Below, in pieces: positions 16,385 through 23,848 of a stretch of 64,000 bases of DNA. Positions within the stretch are counted from its first letter, which is position 1. Every line of letters starts with the position of its first letter. Source of the stretch: Sphingopyxis sp. H053 (lineage in GTDB: Bacteria > Pseudomonadota > Alphaproteobacteria > Sphingomonadales > Sphingomonadaceae); NCBI RefSeq assembly GCF_001468225.1, contig NZ_LNRU01000007.1:124001-188000 (forward strand), given 5' to 3'. Made by a program: the position numbers and the translations under genes. The notes below the pieces were generated by a model. That model did not search any database. It saw only the letters and a program-made list of their open reading frames with translations, and was not told the origin of the DNA.

Positions 16385-16406
16385 ACATACCGACTAGTTG
16401 GTATGT
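16385..16406. promoter_or_regulatory. Palindromic TetR-type operator
   Basis: ACATACCGA-CTAG-TTGGTATGT: 9-base arms around a 4-base centre, 8 of 9 positions symmetric. It is centred 20 bp upstream of the chosen TetR start and lies in the divergent gap before the comM-like gene. The size and symmetry are typical of TetR-family operators, so autorepression is expected. No second copy was seen elsewhere in the array. Confidence 0.75.
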
Positions 16407-16538
16407 TGTCAAATCGGCATAGACCTCGGCGATGTGCGCGATGATCGAGAAGTTGCGAAAAGACTCGACCTTCCCGCCACTTCGCCTAAACAGGGCGTCG
16501 GAACAAAGGGGGCACATCGGTGCTGTTCCGGGGGGAAT

Positions 16539-18047
16539 ATGGTCGCAGTCGTTTCAACCACTGCCTATCTCGGCATCGACGCGCGCGGGGTCGAGGTGCA
16601 GTGCCAGATCACCCCCGGCGTCCCGCGCTTCGTCGTCGTCGGCCTGCCCGACAAGGCGGTCGGCGAAAGCCGCGAGCGCGTCCGCGCCGCGATCGCCGCG
16701 ATCGGCCTGTCGCTTCCGCCCAAGGTCATCACGGTCAATCTTTCGCCCGCCGACCTGCCGAAAGAAGGCTCGCACTACGACCTGCCGATCGCGCTCGCGC
16801 TGCTCGGCGCGATGGGGGTGATCGATGCCGAGACGCTCGCCTCCTACGTGGTCGTCGGCGAGCTCGGGCTCGACGGGCGCGTTGCGGCGTCGCCCGGCGT
16901 GCTGCTCGCCGCGATCCACGCGGGCAGCGCCGGGCTCGGGCTGATCTGCCCGGCGGCGCAGGGGCCCGAGGCGGCGTGGGCGGGCAATGTCGAAGTGATC
17001 GGTGCGCCCGACCTCCTGTCGCTGCTCAATCATTTCAGGGGCCATGCGCTGCTCGCGCCGCCGGTGCCGGGCGAGGTCGAGATGCCGGTGCGCTCCGCCG
17101 ACCTCCGCCAGGTGAAGGGTCAGGAGACCGCCAAACGCGCGCTCGAAATCGCCGCCGCCGGCGCGCATAACCTGATGATGTCGGGTCCGCCCGGCGCCGG
17201 CAAATCGCTGATGGCGGCATGCATGCCCGGCATCCTGCCCGATCTCACCCCCGCCGAGGCGCTCGAAGTGTCGATGATCGCGTCGGTCGCCGGGAACCTC
17301 GAGGGCGGACGCCTGATCCGCGCGCGGCCGTTTCGCAGCCCGCATCATTCGGCATCGATGCCCGCGCTCGTCGGCGGCGGACTGCGCGTGCGGCCGGGCG
17401 AGGTCAGCCTCGCGCATCTGGGCGTGCTGTTCCTCGACGAATTGCCCGAATTCCAGCGCGGCGTACTCGATTCGCTGCGCCAGCCGCTCGAGACCGGCGA
17501 GGTCAGCGTCGCGCGCGCCAACGCGCATGTCACCTTCCCGGCGCGTGTGCAGCTCGTCGCCGCGATGAACCCATGCCGCTGCGGCCATCTCGGCGACCCC
17601 GCGCTCGCGTGCAGCCGCGCGCCGCGCTGCGCCGCCGATTATCAGGCGAAGCTGTCGGGGCCGCTGCTAGACCGCATCGACCTGCACGTCGAGGTGCAGG
17701 CGGTGAGCGCCGCCGACCTCGTCCTGCCGCCGCCCGCCGAGGGCAGCGCCGAGGTCGCGGCGCGCGTCGCGGCGGCGCGCGCGACGCAGACCGCACGTTA
17801 TGCGACGCACAAGGCGCGGACCAATGCCGAGATCGACGGCGAGCTGCTCGAAGCGGTCGCGACCCCCGACGAAGCGGGGCGCAAACTGCTGGCGCAGGCG
17901 GCCGAGGCGATGCGGCTGTCGGCGCGCGGCTATACGCGGATATTGCGCGTCGCGCGGACGATCGCCGATCTGGCGGGCAGCGACGCTGTTGGGCGCATCC
18001 ATATCGCCGAAGCGCTCAGTTATCGGCGGCAGGCACCGAGGAACTGA
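16539..18047 (+). CDS. comM: YifB/ComM-family Mg chelatase-like AAA+ ATPase
   Basis: 502 residues. ATG 16539 follows GGGGGAAT. N-terminal Lon-substrate-like/ChlI domain (about 1-170) with VVVGLPDKAVGESRERV, then the AAA+ core with Walker A GPPGAGKS (near 218), the conserved RPFRSPHHSAS, Walker B VLFLDELPEF, and NPCRCGHLGD with sensor regions. ComM homologues are helicases promoting branch migration during natural transformation in gammaproteobacteria; here the role is probably in recombination. Its stop overlaps the next start (TGATG). Confidence 0.93.
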   Translation: MVAVVSTTAYLGIDARGVEVQCQITPGVPRFVVVGLPDKAVGESRERVRAAIAAIGLSLPPKVITVNLSPADLPKEGSHYDLPIALALLGAMGVIDAETLASYVVVGELGLDGRVAASPGVLLAAIHAGSAGLGLICPAAQGPEAAWAGNVEVIGAPDLLSLLNHFRGHALLAPPVPGEVEMPVRSADLRQVKGQETAKRALEIAAAGAHNLMMSGPPGAGKSLMAACMPGILPDLTPAEALEVSMIASVAGNLEGGRLIRARPFRSPHHSASMPALVGGGLRVRPGEVSLAHLGVLFLDELPEFQRGVLDSLRQPLETGEVSVARANAHVTFPARVQLVAAMNPCRCGHLGDPALACSRAPRCAADYQAKLSGPLLDRIDLHVEVQAVSAADLVLPPPAEGSAEVAARVAAARATQTARYATHKARTNAEIDGELLEAVATPDEAGRKLLAQAAEAMRLSARGYTRILRVARTIADLAGSDAVGRIHIAEALSYRRQAPRN

Positions 18048-18340
18048 TGGAGGAGATCGTCTTCGAGGCGGAGATCATCGAATGGCGCGGGCCGGCGCCC
18101 TTTCTTTTCGCGCCGGTTCCGGGCGAACATGTCGGTGCCGTCCGCTACGCCGCGATGACAGAGAGCTATGGCTGGGGTGTCGTGCCCGTGGTCGCGACCG
18201 TGGGGGAGACGGCGTTCGCTACGTCGCTTTTCCCGCGCGACGGCACCTATCTGCTGCCGATCAAGGTCGCGGTCCAGCGGTCCGAAGCCGTGGGCCTCGG
18301 CGATCGGATCGCGGTCCGGATGCGCGTCGGCCGGCCTTAG
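18047..18340 (+). CDS. DUF1905 small beta-barrel protein
   Basis: 97 residues, opening with EEIVFEAEIIEWRGPAPFLF and carrying YGWGVVPVVATVG and TYLLPIKVAVQRSEAVGLGD, the pattern of the DUF1905 family (a small beta-barrel often linked to YdeI-type proteins). Start ATG overlaps the comM stop, so it is translated from the same message. Function unknown. Confidence 0.82.
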   Translation: MEEIVFEAEIIEWRGPAPFLFAPVPGEHVGAVRYAAMTESYGWGVVPVVATVGETAFATSLFPRDGTYLLPIKVAVQRSEAVGLGDRIAVRMRVGRP

Positions 18341-18402
18341 ATTCGCGCGACCCTCCCGATGGTGGTAAACATTTCCGAACATATTGATGCGATGGGGTAG
18401 GG

Positions 18403-20160
18403 ATGATCGCGGCGGCACATCTTCTGGCGCACCTGTGCGGCCGGCTGGGGCTTGGCTTTGCCGTCCTCGTGCTCGCGATGTGGGCGGCACCGGCAGCGGC
18501 GGGGACGCTCGACGTCGATCGCGATCTTTGCCATGCGCAGACCGGTGTCGCGGGGCGCGATAGCAGCCTGCCCACGCTTCGCTTTTCGTGCAGCGGATCG
18601 CCCGCGGATTATCAGCAGGGCAGCCTCTGGCTGCGCGCGCCGCTTGAGGGGCCGGGCGCCCGGCGCGGCGATGTCACCCTGATGGTCCATCAGTCGCGTT
18701 TCGACCGACTCGCCGTCGCCTTTTCCTACGCCGACGGCACGACGCGCTGGCAGCAGGTGCGGGCAGGCGATTATGGATCGCATTGGCGCACCGGCGGGCA
18801 GATCCTGTTCGAAGCGCCCGATGGCGGCGCGGCGTTGACCGCGGTGACAATGCGCTTCGATCGCCTGTCCGGCCACCAGTTCATCCACGCGCGGCTCATC
18901 CCCAAAGCCGAGGCGGCGATGCAGTCGGCGGGCATGGCGGCGGCCATCGGTGCGGCGCTCACGCTGCTGCTCATCAGCTGTATCTACAGCCTGTCGCTCG
19001 CCTTTGCGGTGCGCCGCCAATATCTGGCGTGGCAGGCGGCATGGTCGGGCACGATGCTGCTGTGGGGCGCGCTCTGGTCGCAGATCCACCTTGCGCTCGT
19101 GCCCGGATTGGCCGGGACGGTGACGACGCAAATCTGCACCTTCCTTTCCTGCCTTGCCATCGCGCTCGCGACGGTCAGCGCGGCGACGGCGGTCGACCGC
19201 GGACGGGTGCCGAAGTGGCTTCGCGCCGGCACGCTCATCCTTGGGGTCGGAGTCGGGCTCGCCGGCATCCCGTTGGCGCTGATACGCGGCAGCAGCCTGG
19301 GGCTCTTGGGCGACGCGCTGGGGCTGGTCGTCCTTGCCGATCTGGCGGCGGTGACCGTCTATCTTGGCTGGGCATGGCGGCGCGGATCGGTCGAAGCGCG
19401 CGATTTCCTCGCGGCGTGGGGACTGCCGATGGCGGTGCTGGCCGCCATCCATGTCGTCGATGTCGAGGACGGTTTCTGGGGCGGCGGATCGAAGCTGCTC
19501 GTGCTGGTTGCCGCGACCTGGCAGGCGCTTTGGCTGGCGGCGGCGGCGACGCGGCGGCTCGGCCATCTGCGCATCGAACGCGACCATGCGCGCAGCGCCG
19601 CAGCGCAGGCGCAGCAACTCGCGCGGCGCGATCCGCTGACCGGCCTGCCCAACCGCCGCGGCTTTGTCGAAAGCGTCACCCCGCTGCTCGAACGCGCGCG
19701 TGCGGACAATCTGCCCGCGGCGCTGCTGCTCGTCGACATCGACCGTTTCAAGTCGATCAACGATATCTATGGGCATGATGCGGGCGACGTGGTGCTGTGC
19801 GGTATCGCACGGCGGATCGAGCGCTGGGAGGGGCCGATGTGTACCGTCGCGCGGCTCGGCGGCGAGGAGTTCGGGTTGCTGACGATCGGGATGGAAGGGA
19901 TCATCCTCGGCCGCTTCGCCGAAAGCATCCGGCGCGGGATCGCCGCGTGCGACCACAGCGCGACGGTCGGCGAGCGGCTGGTCACCGCCAGCGTCGGCGT
20001 CGCCGAGGTGCGGCCGGCGTGCGATTTCCAGCAATTATACCGGCTCGCCGACGAGGCGCTTTATGATGCGAAGCGCGGCGGGCGTAACAAGGTGGTCGTT
20101 CAGCGGCACTATGACATGCCGGGACGCGCGTCCGCCCGCGAGGTTGCGAGAACGAATTGA
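18403..20160 (+). CDS. Membrane-bound diguanylate cyclase (7TM-DISM-like sensor plus GGDEF)
   Basis: 585 residues. Signal segment about 1-33, periplasmic beta-rich domain about 35-170, then seven or so membrane helices (about 178-380), a coiled linker, and a GGDEF domain (about 405-565). The linker-domain junction reads LARRDPLTGLPNRRGF and the active-site loop is LGGEEF, a permitted GGEEF variant. DIDRFKSIND supplies the metal-binding aspartates. The product would be c-di-GMP. No RxxD inhibitory site is seen upstream of GGEEF, so product feedback is probably missing. Confidence 0.9.
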   Translation: MIAAAHLLAHLCGRLGLGFAVLVLAMWAAPAAAGTLDVDRDLCHAQTGVAGRDSSLPTLRFSCSGSPADYQQGSLWLRAPLEGPGARRGDVTLMVHQSRFDRLAVAFSYADGTTRWQQVRAGDYGSHWRTGGQILFEAPDGGAALTAVTMRFDRLSGHQFIHARLIPKAEAAMQSAGMAAAIGAALTLLLISCIYSLSLAFAVRRQYLAWQAAWSGTMLLWGALWSQIHLALVPGLAGTVTTQICTFLSCLAIALATVSAATAVDRGRVPKWLRAGTLILGVGVGLAGIPLALIRGSSLGLLGDALGLVVLADLAAVTVYLGWAWRRGSVEARDFLAAWGLPMAVLAAIHVVDVEDGFWGGGSKLLVLVAATWQALWLAAAATRRLGHLRIERDHARSAAAQAQQLARRDPLTGLPNRRGFVESVTPLLERARADNLPAALLLVDIDRFKSINDIYGHDAGDVVLCGIARRIERWEGPMCTVARLGGEEFGLLTIGMEGIILGRFAESIRRGIAACDHSATVGERLVTASVGVAEVRPACDFQQLYRLADEALYDAKRGGRNKVVVQRHYDMPGRASAREVARTN

Positions 20161-20193
20161 AGGCTGCGCGGACGCGGCCCCATCGGAATCGAT

Positions 20194-20646
20194 TTAGTTG
20201 GAGACGACCTCGAGCGGCGGCGGGGCTTTCGCCGCGGCGGCACCGTGGCGGCGGTGGCTCAGCTTGCCTTCGACCTTGCCGCCATTTTCGATCGTGATGT
20301 TTTCATAGACCACATCGCCTGTGATCCGCGCGGTCGCGTGGACGATCAGCGTCTTCGCCTCGATCGCACCGTCGAGCAGGCCCGCGATCTTCGCGGTTTC
20401 GGCGACCACCGAACCCTTGATCTCGCTCGCCTCGCCCTGGACGAGGTTGGCGCATTTCAGGTCGCCCTCGATCTTGCCGTCGACGTGCAGGTCGACGCTG
20501 GCGGCCACATTGCCGGTGACGACGACGTCCGATCCGAGGATCGAAAAGGTCGTGTGACGCGCGCCGGTCGCCATCTTAGCGGGCACCACGGGCGGCAGCG
20601 ACGGAACCGACTCGCTGTCGGGCGTCGTCTTTGACTTCGAGAACAT
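20194..20646 (-). CDS. Bactofilin
   Basis: 150 residues. After a disordered N-terminus of about 35 residues comes the bactofilin core with the right-handed beta-helix rungs: GNVAASVDLHVDGKIEGDL, then VQGEASEIKGSVVAETAKI, GLLDGAIEAKTLIV and GGKVEGKLSH. These polymerise without nucleotide to form cytoskeletal scaffolds at the membrane. ATG 20646 follows GGAGG. Its first 71 bases overlap the 3' end of the upstream M23 peptidase gene, the conserved partner of bactofilins. Confidence 0.93.
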   Translation of the reverse strand: MFSKSKTTPDSESVPSLPPVVPAKMATGARHTTFSILGSDVVVTGNVAASVDLHVDGKIEGDLKCANLVQGEASEIKGSVVAETAKIAGLLDGAIEAKTLIVHATARITGDVVYENITIENGGKVEGKLSHRRHGAAAAKAPPPLEVVSN

Positions 20647-21787
20647 CGGCTTTGGCCTCCAGGAAGCGGCGCGGGTTGACCGCGACGCCATTCAAACGGA
20701 CTTCGAAATGCAGGTGGCTGCCGGTCGAACGGCCGGTCGAGCCCATTTTGGCGATCTGTTGCCCCGCGGCAACCTGCGCGCCGACGGTCGAGGTAAAGCC
20801 CGACAAGTGGGCGTAGCGGGTCAGGATGCCCTGACCGTGATCGACCTCGACGACATTGCCGTAACCCGACTTTTGCCCGACATAGACGACGCGGCCGGGG
20901 GCGGCGGCGAGGATCGGCGAGCCCATCGGACCGGGGAAATCGAGCCCCGAGTGCATCGCGCCGGCGCCGGTGAAGGGATCGCTGCGATAACCGTAGCTCG
21001 ACGAGAGCATCAGCACATTGGCGGGCTTGCCCGAGGGGAGGGCAACGAGCGTGCGTTCGAGCACTTCCATGCGGAACAGCGCGCTTTCGAGCGCGGCGAA
21101 CGACTTGCCGAGCGAACTCGCGCGGCCCTTGCCGCCGCGATAAGGGATGAACGGACCACCGCGGCCGGCCGCGGCGTTGCGGACGAGCGCGGCGGGGTTC
21201 ATGCCGAGCTTGGCGACGGCGCCTTCGGCCTTCGCGGCGCGTTCGTTGACCGCGGTCAGCAGGCGCGTCGCGAAATCTTCCTGCCGCGCCTCGAGGCGGG
21301 CGAGGATCTGTGCTTCGGGGGGCAGGTTCGGGTCGATCAGCGCGCTGGTTTTAAGGGGCGCCTGTTCGGCCGCCGGCGCGGCGCCCGCGGTATGGGCTTC
21401 GGGTGTCACGGCCGCGGGCTCGACGCCGAAGTGGACCTTCGACCATTCTTCGAGCTGTTCCTGCCGGTCTTCGAGATCGGCGGCGGTTTCGGCGACATTG
21501 TTGCGATATTTGGCGATTCGCGCTTCGGAGGCGGCGGCGGCAGCCTGCTGCTGCGCGACCGCGGCGCGCTCACCCGAGCTCAGGAGCTGGTTGACGAGCA
21601 CGGCCAGCGTTGCGCCGGCCCATGCGAGCAGCACGATGCCGGCGATCAGCGCGACGCGCTTTTGCCAAATGGCGCTGACGCGCACGAAACGGACATGTCC
21701 GTGCGTGCGGACGAAGATTTCATGGTCCTGAAACAGCGCAGAAAAACGCTGGCGCAAATCGCGCAGACCCGTTGTTTTCGATGACAA
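20576..21787 (-). CDS. M23-family peptidoglycan endopeptidase (LytM domain)
   Basis: 403 residues. One membrane segment near 45-66 anchors it in the inner membrane; a coiled coil of about 40 residues follows, then a linker. The LytM domain (about 265-385) shows YGYRSDPFTG, HSGLDFPGP (first zinc His and Asp) and HLHFEVR (remaining His ligands), so it should be an active zinc endopeptidase. The only reasonable start in frame is TTG 21787. Paired with a bactofilin, it probably remodels the wall at a localised site. Confidence 0.92.
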   Translation of the reverse strand: MSSKTTGLRDLRQRFSALFQDHEIFVRTHGHVRFVRVSAIWQKRVALIAGIVLLAWAGATLAVLVNQLLSSGERAAVAQQQAAAAASEARIAKYRNNVAETAADLEDRQEQLEEWSKVHFGVEPAAVTPEAHTAGAAPAAEQAPLKTSALIDPNLPPEAQILARLEARQEDFATRLLTAVNERAAKAEGAVAKLGMNPAALVRNAAAGRGGPFIPYRGGKGRASSLGKSFAALESALFRMEVLERTLVALPSGKPANVLMLSSSYGYRSDPFTGAGAMHSGLDFPGPMGSPILAAAPGRVVYVGQKSGYGNVVEVDHGQGILTRYAHLSGFTSTVGAQVAAGQQIAKMGSTGRSTGSHLHFEVRLNGVAVNPRRFLEAKADVLEVKDDARQRVGSVAAARGAR

Positions 21788-22027
21788 GTGGCGACCCCAT
21801 CTTGTGTTTTATTGGAGCCCTCCGCCCCGATTGATGCGCGCTGTATCAGGCCGGTTGCACAGGTGCGAATCTTTGGAGGGCGACTCGGGCCGAGTCGAAA
21901 TTTTCGCGCGGTGAACGGTGTCAAACGGTCGGAACGCCGCCATTTTGGCAGGAAAACGCCCGCGAATCGGAAAATGCGATTGACGGCTTGCTTACCATTT
22001 TCGGGTAACGCTAAGCGGGTGAATATC

Positions 22028-23425
22028 ATGGCGAAATCTGCATCATCCGACGCCCACGAATCGGCAAGCGCTCCGATCGCGCCGACGGGCGTCCGGCCGC
22101 GTTCGGCCGTCAGCGCCGGGGTGGGCATCGTCGGGCTCGCCGGTCTGGTGAGTTATTTGTTGATCGCGCGTTTCGCGCCCGACATTGCGGCCTTCCTCGG
22201 TATCGACTGGGGAACCCGCGGGGCGATGAACGGGCCCAATTCGGCGATCGCGAGTGTGCTTGCCTGTGGCGGACCGATGGTGCTGTGGTCGATCTTCGTC
22301 GACAAGGTTCACCGCAATCCGTCGACCGGGATCGACTGGGCGCTGCGCCGTCCGTGGCGCGAGACGCTCGACATCAGCCTGACCAAGCTCGCCGGAATGT
22401 GGGCGACCTGGGGGCTGATCGCGCTGATCTATGCGACGATGCGCTATTATTGGGAGGGCAATTACGCCTTTTCGATGAACCTGCTCGAAACCGTCGCGCC
22501 GTGGCTGCTGCTCTTTTCGGTGCCCTATATGCTGTGGCTCGACCGCCGCATGGTCGAACCGCGCGACGGTTGCTACGCCTTCGGCCGCTGGCTGATCGCA
22601 CCCGGCCAGCCCGTCGACGGCAAGGCCATCGGCCATCATCTGCGCGCGTGGGCGGTGAAGGGCTTTTTTACCGCCTTCATGCTGTCGATCGTGCCGGGCA
22701 ATTTTTCGGCGCTGGTCACGGTGCCGCTGAGCGAAATCCTGGCCAATCCGTACAAGACCGGGATCTGGACGATCAATTTCCTCTATTTGATCGACGTCCA
22801 TATCGCGACGGTCGGCTATATCCTGACCCTGAAGCCGCTCGACGCGCATATCCGCACCGCCAACCCCTATGGCATGGCGTGGGTCGCGGCGCTCGTCTGT
22901 TATCCGCCCTTCATCCTGATGAACGGCGGGCCGCTCGATTATCAGATGTACGGCTCCGACTGGGGCTATTGGCTCGCGGGGCACGAAAATCTGCTAATCG
23001 TCTGGGGCATCGTGCTGGTGTTGCTGACCGCGGTCTACAGCTGGGCGACGATGGCGTTCGGGATCCGCTTTTCGAACCTGACGCACCGCGGCATCATCAC
23101 GCATGGGCCGTACATGTTCACGCGCCATCCGGCCTATATTTCAAAGAATATGACCTGGTGGATCGGTTCGCTGCCCTTCCTCGTCACCGCGGGCGGCTGG
23201 GTCGAAGGCGCGCGCAACGTCGTGCTGCTCGGGCTGGTCAGCGGCGTCTATTACTGGCGCGCCAAGACCGAGGAGAAGCATCTCCTCGCCGATCCCGCCT
23301 ATGTCGCCTATTGGAACTGGGCGCAGGAGCATGCGCTGGTGCCGCGCCTGTTCGCCCGGATGACCGGCCGCACGAGCCCGCTGATCCGGCTCGAGCCCGA
23401 CGCGCGCGTCGGACCGGTCGCCTAG
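22028..23425 (+). CDS. Polytopic membrane protein with ICMT-like methyltransferase C-terminus
   Basis: 465 residues from ATG 22028. Roughly ten membrane helices. The last third has THRGIITHGPYMFTRHPAYI, then KNMTWWIGS and KTEEKHLLADPAYVAYW, which are the conserved motifs of the isoprenylcysteine carboxyl methyltransferase/NnrU-like fold that binds SAM at the membrane. The N-terminal 300 residues have no recognised family; ICMT homologues are usually only about 200 residues. So this looks like an ICMT-like domain fused to a larger membrane module. Substrate unknown. Confidence 0.75.
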   Translation: MAKSASSDAHESASAPIAPTGVRPRSAVSAGVGIVGLAGLVSYLLIARFAPDIAAFLGIDWGTRGAMNGPNSAIASVLACGGPMVLWSIFVDKVHRNPSTGIDWALRRPWRETLDISLTKLAGMWATWGLIALIYATMRYYWEGNYAFSMNLLETVAPWLLLFSVPYMLWLDRRMVEPRDGCYAFGRWLIAPGQPVDGKAIGHHLRAWAVKGFFTAFMLSIVPGNFSALVTVPLSEILANPYKTGIWTINFLYLIDVHIATVGYILTLKPLDAHIRTANPYGMAWVAALVCYPPFILMNGGPLDYQMYGSDWGYWLAGHENLLIVWGIVLVLLTAVYSWATMAFGIRFSNLTHRGIITHGPYMFTRHPAYISKNMTWWIGSLPFLVTAGGWVEGARNVVLLGLVSGVYYWRAKTEEKHLLADPAYVAYWNWAQEHALVPRLFARMTGRTSPLIRLEPDARVGPVA

Positions 23426-23437
23426 CTTTCGTTCGCG

Positions 23438-23752
23438 CTAGTTTGTAACGCCATGGCTTGCAGCGGCCTCGGCTGCACGGCGCGCTTGCAGTTCGGCATG
23501 CGCCTCATTGATCGCACGCCACGCTTTTTCGCAGCGTTGCTTGTCGGAAGACCGCTCGCTTGTGCAGAGCTGATTGAGCCGCGCGAGGACGGCCTTGGGG
23601 CTGTTGTCGCGGCCTGCGGGAAATGCCCGGACCTGTTCGCCCATGGCGTTGGCGCCGATAGTGGCGGCCGAGTTGATATCGATGCCCTGCGCCGCCGCGG
23701 CGGTGGAAAACAGGCCAAGCGCGATCAGGCTGGTGGTCAAACGTCGCATCAT
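23438..23752 (-). CDS. Small secreted protein
   Basis: 104 residues; signal peptide about 1-21 (LFSTAAAA then QG). The mature part contains two cysteines (LNQLCTSERSSDKQRCEK) likely to form one disulfide, and a charged alpha-helical C-terminus ending in a repetitive Ala/Arg-rich helix. No family recognised. Two tandem ATGs (23752 and 23749) are possible starts. It converges with the preceding ICMT-like gene with 12 bp between them. Confidence 0.7.
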   Translation of the reverse strand: MMRRLTTSLIALGLFSTAAAAQGIDINSAATIGANAMGEQVRAFPAGRDNSPKAVLARLNQLCTSERSSDKQRCEKAWRAINEAHAELQARRAAEAAASHGVTN

Positions 23753-23808
23753 CGACTCCCATATCGTTGCAGGGCGATGATAACATGGAAGTAATTGGAA
23801 GCGAAGCC

Positions 23809-23841
23809 CGATCCGCGCGGAGCGAAACCCCGCGCGGATCG
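23809..23841 (-). terminator. 12-bp GC-rich hairpin after TonB receptor gene
   Basis: CGATCCGCGCGG (23809-23820) pairs exactly with CCGCGCGGATCG (23830-23841) across a 9-base loop. It lies 8 bases beyond the stop codon of the TonB-dependent receptor gene. The tail is not a strong T-run, so termination efficiency is uncertain. Confidence 0.6.
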
Positions 23842-23848
23842 AAGGCTT

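Noticed and set aside
22043..22984. Minus-strand frame opposite the ICMT-like gene
   Set aside because: His/Arg/Asp-rich antisense; no membrane segments or motifs.
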